In this document: in pieces, positions 34,808-41,687 of the stretch
How positions within the stretch are numbered: the stretch's first letter is position 1
How the letters are laid out: each line of letters opens with the position of its first letter
NCBI RefSeq assembly: GCF_019645835.1
Contig: NZ_CP080998.1
Location: forward strand, 1,426,001-1,490,000
Direction: 5' to 3'
Length of the DNA stretch: 64,000 nt
Source: Mycolicibacterium holsaticum DSM 44478 = JCM 12374
GTDB lineage: Bacteria > Actinomycetota > Actinomycetes > Mycobacteriales > Mycobacteriaceae
The notes under the pieces: model-generated
Database searches by the model: none
Told to the model about the DNA's origin: nothing
Seen by the model: only the letters and a program-made list of their open reading frames with translations
Made by a program: the position numbers and the translations under genes

Positions 34808-35997
34808 GTTCTCTGTCCTCGTGAATAGGTGTCGCGCGCGATCAGCAACCGCTGGATTTCGTTGGTTCCGTCGTAGATTCGGGTCACCAGCGCATCACGC
34901 AACAACCGCTGGATGGTGGCCTCACGCCGGTCGCCGTCAGGGCCCATCAGCTCGACGACGCGGTCGGCGACTTCGACGGCCAGCTCGGTGCACAACAGTT
35001 TGGCGGTCGAGACTTCGGCCACCTCGGTCCCGTTCCCGGCGTCGATGACGCGTGCGGTCTGGATCAACAGCAGTCGGGCGGCCAGCACCTTGGCGCGCAA
35101 GAATGCCAGCTCGGACTGAATGAACTGTCCCGCATCGTTCTTGGGGTGTAGAAGATCTCGCTCGGCGGCGTATTCCACGCCTGCCCGCAACGCCGCCGCG
35201 GCGAATCCCACCCCTTGGGCCGCCGCGCTGAGCCGCGTCTTGACGACGGAAGACATTGCGACGGCGAAACCTTTGCCGATGTCGCCGAGCACTGCCGAGC
35301 GCGGTACTTCACAGTCTCGGAAGCACAGTTCCACCGTCGACGAGCCGTGCATTCCCATCTTGGCGAACGGCGTGCTGGCATCGACGCCGCCGTTGTCGGG
35401 ATCGATGAGGAACGCGACCACGCCGTCACGGCCGGCACTGCGGTCGACCGTCGCGAAAGTCACGATCACCCCGGCCACGTCACCGGAGGTGATGAACGTC
35501 TTCGTCCCGTTGAGCACGAAGCCGTCGCCGAGCGGTTGTGCGGTCGTGGTCAAGGCGCTGACATCAGAGCCGCCCGAGGGTTCGGAGATCGCGATGGAGC
35601 CGTAGATGTCACCAACGCACAAGCGGTGCACGTACATTGCTCGCTGTTCGGGGGTGCCCCATCGCACGATCGGCCACGCGGCGTGCATCTGGGTCATGTA
35701 CACCAACGACGTCGACCCGCACGCCGCAGCGATCTCCTCCATGACGACGGCGTAAGCCGCACTGGATGCCCCTAATCCGCCATCGGATTTCGAGATCGGT
35801 AACGCGCCGAGACCGGCGTCGACGAGCGCTCGGTACTGCTTGTGGGGGAACTCACCGGTGAGATCGGTGGCGGCGGCATATGGTGCGATATCGGCAGCGA
35901 TGACATCGCGCGCCTTGTCCCGCAGCGTGAGTTCTTCGGGTCGCAGGGCGAGGTCGGCAGCCTTTTCGTCGAGGGCTGCGGCGTCAGACAGGTTCAC
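34804..35997 (-). CDS. Acyl-CoA dehydrogenase (full length)
   Basis: 397 residues from GTG 35997, which overlaps the hydratase stop (GTGA). Helical N-domain, beta domain with GSIAISEPSGGSDVSAL and FVLNGTKTFITSG, and C-domain with RIYDGTNEIQRLLIARD. Asp replaces Glu in the YEGT position, as in family branches whose catalytic base lies in another helix. FAD-dependent desaturation of an acyl-CoA; probable partner for the short homologue at 32273. Confidence 0.87.
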   Translation of the reverse strand: MNLSDAAALDEKAADLALRPEELTLRDKARDVIAADIAPYAAATDLTGEFPHKQYRALVDAGLGALPISKSDGGLGASSAAYAVVMEEIAAACGSTSLVYMTQMHAAWPIVRWGTPEQRAMYVHRLCVGDIYGSIAISEPSGGSDVSALTTTAQPLGDGFVLNGTKTFITSGDVAGVIVTFATVDRSAGRDGVVAFLIDPDNGGVDASTPFAKMGMHGSSTVELCFRDCEVPRSAVLGDIGKGFAVAMSSVVKTRLSAAAQGVGFAAAALRAGVEYAAERDLLHPKNDAGQFIQSELAFLRAKVLAARLLLIQTARVIDAGNGTEVAEVSTAKLLCTELAVEVADRVVELMGPDGDRREATIQRLLRDALVTRIYDGTNEIQRLLIARDTYSRGQRT

Positions 35998-36776
35998 CGG
36001 TCGGCCATCTTCGCCAGCATCGCCGCGATACCGCCCTGCCCGTTGTCCGACGAGATCGCGATCGCGGCCAGCGCCGCTTCCTGTCCGAGCGCCAAGGTCG
36101 ACGGCACCCCGGCGCTCGTCGCAGTGAGAACGGCACGTGTTGCGGCAGGTGCTGCCCGGCACAGTTGTTCGACGAACTCGTCGACGACGGCGGCCAGCGA
36201 GTCGGGCGCCACCGCCGGGCACGCCAGCATCCCTGCCTGGGCGGCGCTTTCGGCGCTCAGGCGGGTACCTGTCAACATCAGTCGTAAGGCCAGGCGGCGG
36301 CCCAGTGCGTCGGTGAGGCGCTGAGTGCCGCCGTAGCCGGGTATGAGGCCCAACGTCGCTTCGGGCAGACCGAACGCCGATCGCTCGGTCGCGATCAGCA
36401 GATGACAGGCCAGAGCCAGCTCGAAACCGCCGCCGATGGCGAATCCGTCCACCACCGCCACAATCGGTTTCGGTGCCAGTTCGATCCGGCGGAACACCTG
36501 CTGGCCCCGGTTGAGCAGCTGCAGCGCTGCCTCGCTCTCGAGCCCCGTGAGTTCCTTCAGATCCGCCCCGGCCGAAAACGCCCGCCCGCCCGCGCCCTGA
36601 ATGATGATGACCCGGACGGTCGCGTCGGCCAAGGCGGAGTCCAGCTGGTTGTCCAGCGCGTCAAGCAACTCGGTGTTGAGCGCGTTGAGTACCGCAGGCC
36701 GGTTGAGGATCAGGTGAACCGCCTCGCCGGTGCGACGGCTGATCAGCACGTCATCGTGCTCGGTGGACTGTGTCAT
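35994..36776 (-). CDS. Enoyl-CoA hydratase/isomerase
   Basis: 260 residues starting MTQSTEHDDVLISRR at 36776, first gene of the minus-strand operon. Crotonase fold with oxyanion hole (AFSAGADLKEL, GFAIGGGFELALACH) and both catalytic Glu positions kept: GGGFELA and LPEATLGLIPGYGGTQRL. Hydrates a trans-2-enoyl-CoA. Divergent from the SDR at 37101 across a 324-bp region with island motifs. Confidence 0.87.
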   Translation of the reverse strand: MTQSTEHDDVLISRRTGEAVHLILNRPAVLNALNTELLDALDNQLDSALADATVRVIIIQGAGGRAFSAGADLKELTGLESEAALQLLNRGQQVFRRIELAPKPIVAVVDGFAIGGGFELALACHLLIATERSAFGLPEATLGLIPGYGGTQRLTDALGRRLALRLMLTGTRLSAESAAQAGMLACPAVAPDSLAAVVDEFVEQLCRAAPAATRAVLTATSAGVPSTLALGQEAALAAIAISSDNGQGGIAAMLAKMADR

Positions 36777-37100
36777 TCTCGCGTTCCCGCGCGTCGGTTC
36801 GGGCGGACTCCAGCGCTGATCTCTTCGCCGCGATTATGCGTGAGCCCGACGGTGGTTGGGATTGTTTTGTCCGACACAGCGGCAGACTGTCCAAAGTCCG
36901 TCGGCGGGATTTCCGGGCTCTCGGCACCGGTGCGGCCGCCGATGCCGGTCTGCTGGTGTCTGCCCGATCCCAGGCTGACGCGTCCGATCGCCGACCCCCT
37001 AATTCAACCCGCGGCCCGCGCGGAGCAATTGATGGACAATTTATACGTGAAAAAGAGCGGACAATCAACTCCATTGGTCGGCATCTGGCATGCTCACCGT
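36777..37100. promoter_or_regulatory. 324-bp divergent promoter region with GTCNGAC-type sites
   Basis: No convincing gene. TTGTCCGACACA has the core GTCCGAC at 36869-36875, and AAAGTCCG follows at 36893. Closer to the SDR are two copies of GGACAAT (starting 37034 and 37059), the half-site seen at 7032 and 577. TTTATAC near 37040 is a possible -10 element. Likely controls both the hydratase operon and the SDR. Confidence 0.4.
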
Positions 37101-37859
37101 ATGAGCGATCAGATTCTGGTGGGGCGTAAGGCCGTGGTCACCGGCGCGAGCAGGGGAATCGGCCGGGCGATCGCGCTGGAACTCGCGGCGGCCGGGGCCG
37201 ATGTCGGGCTCGTGGCGCGGTCGCTGCCGGACCTCGAGAAGGTTGCCGACGAAGTCCGTGGGTTGGGCCGTGCGGCCGTCGTCGCTCACATGGACGTCAC
37301 CGACGCCGAAAGTGTCAATGCCGCCGTCGACGACGTCCGTCAAGGACTGGGCGGTCTCGATGTCATGGTGAACAACTCAGGCATCCTGACCGCCTCGTAC
37401 GCTCTGGATTTGTCTCTGGCGGAATGGGATCGGGTGATCAACACGAATCTGCGCGGCACCTTTATCTGCTGTCAGGCTGCGGGGCGCCATCTGACCGCCC
37501 AGGGATCCGGGAAGGTCATCAATGTGGCGAGTCACTTCGGGGTGATGGCGGCATCGGGCTTTTCGGCCTACTGCGCGTCAAAGGCGGCGATTCTGCACCT
37601 CACCCGCGTGCTGGCCCTTGAGTGGGCGCGCCACGGCGTCCAGGTCAACGCCATTGCGCCGGGCTATGTGGCGACCGACCTCAGTGCCGACGTGCGTGCC
37701 GATCCCGCGATGGAAACTCGTGTTCTCCAACGTATCCCGGCACGGCGCATGGCCGATGCGGCGGAAATCGGGCCGCTAGCCGTGCTACTCGCATCGAACC
37801 GGTCCGATTACATGACCGGCTCGGTACTGGTGGCCGATGGCGGCCAATCCATTCAGTAG
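37101..37859 (+). CDS. SDR-family oxidoreductase (FabG-like)
   Basis: 252 residues from ATG 37101. TGASRGIG cofactor loop, NNSG, catalytic Ser (NVASHFG) and YCASKA Tyr/Lys; complete FabG-like C-terminus (MTGSVLVADGGQSIQ). NAD(P)-dependent 3-keto/3-hydroxy or ring alcohol conversion. The ribosome site is weak. Monocistronic, converging on the hydratase at 38632 with a 7-bp overlap. Confidence 0.85.
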   Translation: MSDQILVGRKAVVTGASRGIGRAIALELAAAGADVGLVARSLPDLEKVADEVRGLGRAAVVAHMDVTDAESVNAAVDDVRQGLGGLDVMVNNSGILTASYALDLSLAEWDRVINTNLRGTFICCQAAGRHLTAQGSGKVINVASHFGVMAASGFSAYCASKAAILHLTRVLALEWARHGVQVNAIAPGYVATDLSADVRADPAMETRVLQRIPARRMADAAEIGPLAVLLASNRSDYMTGSVLVADGGQSIQ

Positions 37860-38632
37860 GCCTTGGCGTCGGCCGTTTCGCAGGACCCCGGAATCCAGGC
37901 CGCCGGGCGCTTTTCACGAAATGCGGCCATGCCTTCGGCGGCCTCGTCCGAGGCGAACAGGGCCGTCGACAGCGCTGTCATCGCGGCGAACGCTTCGGGC
38001 GAAGCCATCGAGGACATCGATCGGATCAGGCGCTTGGTCTCTCGTATCGCGATCGGCCCGCCGGCGAGCAGTTCGCCCAATAGCTCTGCGACCTTCTGGT
38101 CCAGTTCCTCGGCGGCCACCGCGTAGTTGACCAGCCCGATCCGAGCAGCTTCGGCGCCGGTGATGCGTCGGCCCGACAGCATGAGATCGGACGCATCGGC
38201 GCGGGTGAGCTTCGGCAGGCACACCAGAGAAATTATCGCCGGCACCACACCGATCCGGACCTCGGTGAATCCCAGCCTGGCCCGCTCGTCGATGACGGAG
38301 ATATCGCACGCCGCAGCCAGACCCACACCCCCGGCCACACAGTGGCCCGCGATCCGTGCAACCACGGGTTTGGGGGCGTCCAGGATCATGTTGAACACCG
38401 GAACGACGTCCGTCTTCGACCGCTCGGCGCCGGCTCGTAGATCGGCGCCCGCGCAGAAGGTGTTGCCGTCGTTGGTGATAACGATCGCGCGCACGTCAGG
38501 GTCGGCGAGCGCCCGTTCCAGGGCGCCGTTCAGTCCGCGCACCAACGTCGCGCTCAGGGCATTCTTGTTCTCCACCTCGTCGAGCGTCAGCGTGGCGATA
38601 CCGTCCGCGCTCTGGTAGCGCACCCCGGTCAC
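37853..38632 (-). CDS. Enoyl-CoA hydratase/isomerase family protein
   Basis: 259 residues from GTG 38632, preceded by GGGGTGG. Crotonase fold with TFCAGADLRAG and GHCVAGGVGLAAACD. The first usual Glu position is Gly-Leu here (GGVGLAA), while GFTEVRIGVVPAIIS retains the second Glu, so it may be an isomerase or another crotonase activity rather than a standard hydratase. Its start overlaps the stop of a short upstream frame (GTGA). Confidence 0.82.
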   Translation of the reverse strand: MTGVRYQSADGIATLTLDEVENKNALSATLVRGLNGALERALADPDVRAIVITNDGNTFCAGADLRAGAERSKTDVVPVFNMILDAPKPVVARIAGHCVAGGVGLAAACDISVIDERARLGFTEVRIGVVPAIISLVCLPKLTRADASDLMLSGRRITGAEAARIGLVNYAVAAEELDQKVAELLGELLAGGPIAIRETKRLIRSMSSMASPEAFAAMTALSTALFASDEAAEGMAAFREKRPAAWIPGSCETADAKAY

Positions 38633-38739
38633 CGGCAACCACCCCGGAGCCCCAAAGCGCTGCCGGCCGATGCGGTGACCTCGCCGCATTCCTGCGGGTT
38701 GTACCCCTGGGCAATCTCTTCGACGAACACGGACGGCAA
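38629..38739 (-). CDS. Possible 36-residue small ORF coupled to the hydratase
   Basis: From TTG 38739, behind AGGGGG, a frame LPSVFVEEIAQGYNPQECGE runs to a TGA that overlaps the hydratase GTG (GTGA). The peptide ends ALGLRGGCR. No family recognised. Precise coupling suggests translation or a leader role; the evidence is limited. Confidence 0.3.
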   Translation of the reverse strand: MPSVFVEEIAQGYNPQECGEVTASAGSALGLRGGCR

Positions 38740-38774
38740 GCCGGCCCCCTGAATCTTGACGGTTGTTGACGGAA

Positions 38775-38818
38775 AACTTCGAAGTTGTAGATATGCGTTC
38801 GAGCGGCAATTGTCTGAC
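38775..38818. promoter_or_regulatory. Divergent operator region: palindrome AACTTCGAAGTT and GTCNGAC site
   Basis: A perfect 12-bp palindrome AACTTCGAAGTT (38775-38786) and, 26 bp on, GTCTGAC (38812-38818; on the minus strand AGTCAGACAAT). The region lies between the leftward hydratase and the second GntR gene, as expected for autoregulation. Confidence 0.45.
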
Positions 38819-38871
38819 TCTAGTACAGTTACAAGGTCAGGCAAGTTCCGAGCTGTGCCGTCGGAGGTAAC

Positions 38872-39603
38872 GTGGGGACCAAGGAAAAGCAATCGCCGAC
38901 TTTTTCTGCGACGGTTGTGAAACGTCCTCGACACCAAGTCGAAGAGCAGATCCGCCACGCGATCAGGTCAGGGGCGCTGGTCACGGGCCAGAAGCTACCC
39001 ACTGAAATCGAGTTGGCGGCGGATTTCGGTGTATCGAGAACCACGATTCGCGAAGCGTTACGCACGTTGGTCGCCGACGGGTTGCTCGAGAAGATGCCAG
39101 GGGCCGGTGGAGGCTCATTTGTGCGCAGCCTCGACCATCATGCGTTCGGCGCAGACGTCGGTGAGTACATCGAGAACATGTTGAGGGTGGGATCGGTCGA
39201 TTACCGCGAGGTGGCCGAGGTCCGTCGGATGCTCGAAGTGCCGTCGGTCAGGTTGGCGACGCTCAATCGTTCGCAGGCCGACCTGGACGAACTCAACGAT
39301 GTGCTCGAGGAGGAGAAGGCGCTGACGTTCGACGATCCCGCCGTTCCAGAATTGGACGTTCGATTCCACTCGACGATCAGCAAGGCATCCGGAAACCGGG
39401 TCGCCGCCGCGTTTGTCTCTGCCCTGCACCAGGTCACCGAACCGGTTCATCACCTCAAACTCAGTGCCGAAGTGGGCAAGCGGACGTTTCGCCAGCATGT
39501 CGAGATCGTCCGAGCCATCGAGAAGGGTGATGCCAGCGAGGCGGAAATGGCGATGCGCGAACACCTGTCGTACCTCGAAGAGCATTCCACCAAAGACGGT
39601 TGA
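38872..39603 (+). CDS. FadR-subfamily GntR regulator (paralogue)
   Basis: 243 residues from GTG 38872, just after GGAGG. Winged helix RPRHQVEEQIRHAIRSG and FGVSRTTIREALRTLVADGL, then the FCD domain with ELDVRFHSTISKASGNRV, RQHVEIVRAIEKG and REHLSYLEEH. Strongly similar along its whole length to the regulator at 10038; the recognition helices differ only by conservative changes, so both should read the same DNA motif. Two paralogues may respond to different intermediates or form mixed dimers. Confidence 0.88.
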   Translation: MGTKEKQSPTFSATVVKRPRHQVEEQIRHAIRSGALVTGQKLPTEIELAADFGVSRTTIREALRTLVADGLLEKMPGAGGGSFVRSLDHHAFGADVGEYIENMLRVGSVDYREVAEVRRMLEVPSVRLATLNRSQADLDELNDVLEEEKALTFDDPAVPELDVRFHSTISKASGNRVAAAFVSALHQVTEPVHHLKLSAEVGKRTFRQHVEIVRAIEKGDASEAEMAMREHLSYLEEHSTKDG

Positions 39604-39612
39604 CATCTGCGG

Positions 39613-40398
39613 GTGGACGATAACCAAGCCGATGGGCTCCCCGTGCATCCGCGCAGGGCCGTGGTCACCGGCGGTGGCAGCGGAATAGGGTTCGCGATCG
39701 CCGAGCGGCTCTCGGCGGACGGCGCCAGTGCGCTCGCGGTGGACATCGACCCGGCGGGGGCAGCCCGGCTTCGGCAGCGCGGTGTCGAGCTCGTTGTCGC
39801 CGATGTGGCAGAACCCGCCGACTGGCAGCAGGTGACCCGGGCGGCTGACACTCGGCTGGGTGGACTGGATTTGCTGGTCCTCAACGCTGCCGTACCGATC
39901 CTCGAACCCGACGTCGTCAGCGTTGCCTATGAGCGCGTGCGGCGAGCCTACGCCGTCAACGTCGAAGGGGTGATCCACGGTCTGCGGGCCGGTGTCCCGC
40001 TGATGGAGGCCGCCGGGGGAGGCGACGTTGTGCTCGTCGCCAGCCTTGCCGGGGTGATGGGGTATCCGGACGACCCGTATTACGCGATGACCAAACACGC
40101 GGTGGTCGGGCTGGGACTCAGCGTGGCGAGCAGCCTACAGCGACGGGGGGTGCGGTTGACGATCTTCTGTCCCGGCGTCGTCGACACGCCGCTGGTGCCT
40201 TCGGAGGTGCGATCCGCCGTCCTCGACGCCGGTCTGGAACTGCTGAGTCCCGCGGACGCCGCCGAGCACCTGCTGGCGGCGCTCGCACGTGGGGGAACCG
40301 GACGCATATGGCTCAGCCAGGCGCAGCTCGGGCTGACGGAATACGTGCCGGCCCGGGTCCAGCTGCCCCGCCCGACCCGGGCACGGCCCCGACCCTAA
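39613..40398 (+). CDS. SDR-family oxidoreductase
   Basis: 261 residues from GTG 39613, 9 bp after the regulator. TGGGSGIG cofactor loop, DIDP (favouring NAD), NAAVP, Ser in VASLAG and YYAMTKH as the Tyr/Lys pair. The tail is Pro/Arg-rich and less conserved. Probably co-transcribed with the GntR gene. Function: dehydrogenase of an alcohol intermediate, not specified further. Confidence 0.8.
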   Translation: MDDNQADGLPVHPRRAVVTGGGSGIGFAIAERLSADGASALAVDIDPAGAARLRQRGVELVVADVAEPADWQQVTRAADTRLGGLDLLVLNAAVPILEPDVVSVAYERVRRAYAVNVEGVIHGLRAGVPLMEAAGGGDVVLVASLAGVMGYPDDPYYAMTKHAVVGLGLSVASSLQRRGVRLTIFCPGVVDTPLVPSEVRSAVLDAGLELLSPADAAEHLLAALARGGTGRIWLSQAQLGLTEYVPARVQLPRPTRARPRP

Positions 40399-40410
40399 AA
40401 GTCCGACACT
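40399..40410. promoter_or_regulatory. GTCNGAC motif upstream of monooxygenase
   Basis: AAGTCCGACACT, core GTCCGAC at 40401-40407, immediately after the SDR stop and about 100 bp before the start at 40508. TAATAACCGACTATTCT downstream may include a -10 box. Confidence 0.45.
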
Positions 40411-40507
40411 TCCGCTCTGGCTAATAACCGACTATTCTTGGGGCGCCCCACCGAGGCGACGCCGTCGTGGGGGATGAGTCGGCGGTGGAAAGGCAGTGGA
40501 GGGCCAC

Positions 40508-41407
40508 ATGGTTGTCCTCAGACCGGTAAGGCCCTACTCGAAGCCGAAGGTCGGGATTTGGCTGTCGGTGGTGGAGCCGGATCAGCTTGTCGGGTTCGCC
40601 CAGGACGCCGAGTTGGCCGGGTGTGACTCGGTATGGGTGCCTGAGCATCTGATCTGGCCAGATGTCATCAGATCGAAGTATCCATATCGCGATGACGGCG
40701 CCCCGCCGGTGCCCAGCGCCGTGAACTTATACGACCCATGGGTTTTGCTTGGTGGTGTCGCTTCGAAGACCACGACCATCAGGCTTGGCACGTGTGTGTA
40801 CGTATTACCTCTTCGCGATCCGTTGGTGACGGCACGAGCGGTGGCAACACTCGACATCCTCAGCGGAGGGCGGGTGATTCTCGGGGCGGGGTTGGGCTGG
40901 ATGGCCGAAGAGTTCGCGGCGGCCGGAATCGATTTTCGGACCAGGGCGGCGCGCTGCGACGAGATCGTTCCGGTCCTGCGCTCGCTGTGGTCCAACGAGA
41001 TCACGTCGTCGAACGGCAGGTTTGTAAAGCTGCCACCGGTGCATTTCAATCCGAAACCGCCACGCGGAGCAAAGCTGCCCATCGTGTTCGGCGGCGAGTC
41101 CGAACATGCGCTGCGCCGTGCGGCACGCCTTGGCAACGGCTGGTTGGGTACGTGGCATACGCCGGAGTCGACGCGGGATGTGGTCGCGCGGATCGGAAGC
41201 TATCTTGCGGAATATGGCCGCGGTGACGAGGACTTCGAGATCACGGTGATGGTGAGCCCGCGGGAGGTGACCGAGCAAGTCGTCGTCGATTTCTACCAGG
41301 CCGGCGCCGACCGTATCTGCGTTGGCTCACCGAGGGCGCCGCTGCGCGTATGGCCAGAGGTGTTAGAGAAACTCGGTACCGTTCTGCAATCGCCAGCGCT
41401 TCGTTAG
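40508..41407 (+). CDS. Luciferase-like, probably F420-dependent oxidoreductase
   Basis: 299 residues from ATG 40508 (AGTGGAGG six bases upstream; GTG 40496 would lie in the ribosome site). Markers: AELAGCDSVWVPEHLIWP, IRLGTCVYVLPLRDP, DILSGGRVILGAGLGWMAEEF and LPIVFGGESEHALRRAARLGNGW, the style of TIGR03619-type F420 enzymes. Fourth luciferase-like gene in the island. Its GTCCGAC-containing promoter region ties it to the regulon. Confidence 0.82.
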   Translation: MVVLRPVRPYSKPKVGIWLSVVEPDQLVGFAQDAELAGCDSVWVPEHLIWPDVIRSKYPYRDDGAPPVPSAVNLYDPWVLLGGVASKTTTIRLGTCVYVLPLRDPLVTARAVATLDILSGGRVILGAGLGWMAEEFAAAGIDFRTRAARCDEIVPVLRSLWSNEITSSNGRFVKLPPVHFNPKPPRGAKLPIVFGGESEHALRRAARLGNGWLGTWHTPESTRDVVARIGSYLAEYGRGDEDFEITVMVSPREVTEQVVVDFYQAGADRICVGSPRAPLRVWPEVLEKLGTVLQSPALR

Positions 41408-41560
41408 GCCGCGAGTCGCCCCAGAATGCGTTGTGGCCAAGGTGCTTTGGTCATGCTGGCAGGCCCCCAGTCGTCGATGAAGGACAGGATGTGGCGGCTC
41501 GATGGCACCGCGCACACTGGCGCGAAAGATCTCGTGTTCCGGGGTGGAGATCATCTCGGC
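41403..41560 (-). pseudogene. Remnant with an acyl-CoA dehydrogenase N-terminus
   Basis: On the minus strand an ATG at 41554 opens MISTPEHEIFRASVRG, which looks like the first residues of an acyl-CoA dehydrogenase, but the similarity stops after about 17 codons. The neighbouring frame then reads ILSFIDDWGPASMTKAPWP to a TAA at 41403. This looks like the two ends of deleted or rearranged gene(s). It overlaps the stop of the monooxygenase gene. Confidence 0.4.
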
Positions 41561-41632
41561 TCCGGTTGTGGACGCAGACGTCGTATCGACGTGTCGATCG
41601 GTCGGATTAGACCGACCTTAGAACTCTGAATA

Positions 41633-41645
41633 ACGTCGGACAGTA
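41633..41645. promoter_or_regulatory. GTCNGAC motif upstream of AtuA-like gene
   Basis: ACGTCGGACAGTA, core GTCGGAC at 41635-41641, about 45 bp before the GTG start at 41688. Extended match GTCGGACAGT. Confidence 0.45.
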
Positions 41646-41687
41646 TACACTCAGCTTCGGGTGGCTTACCCCGGTGGAGGAGTGGTG

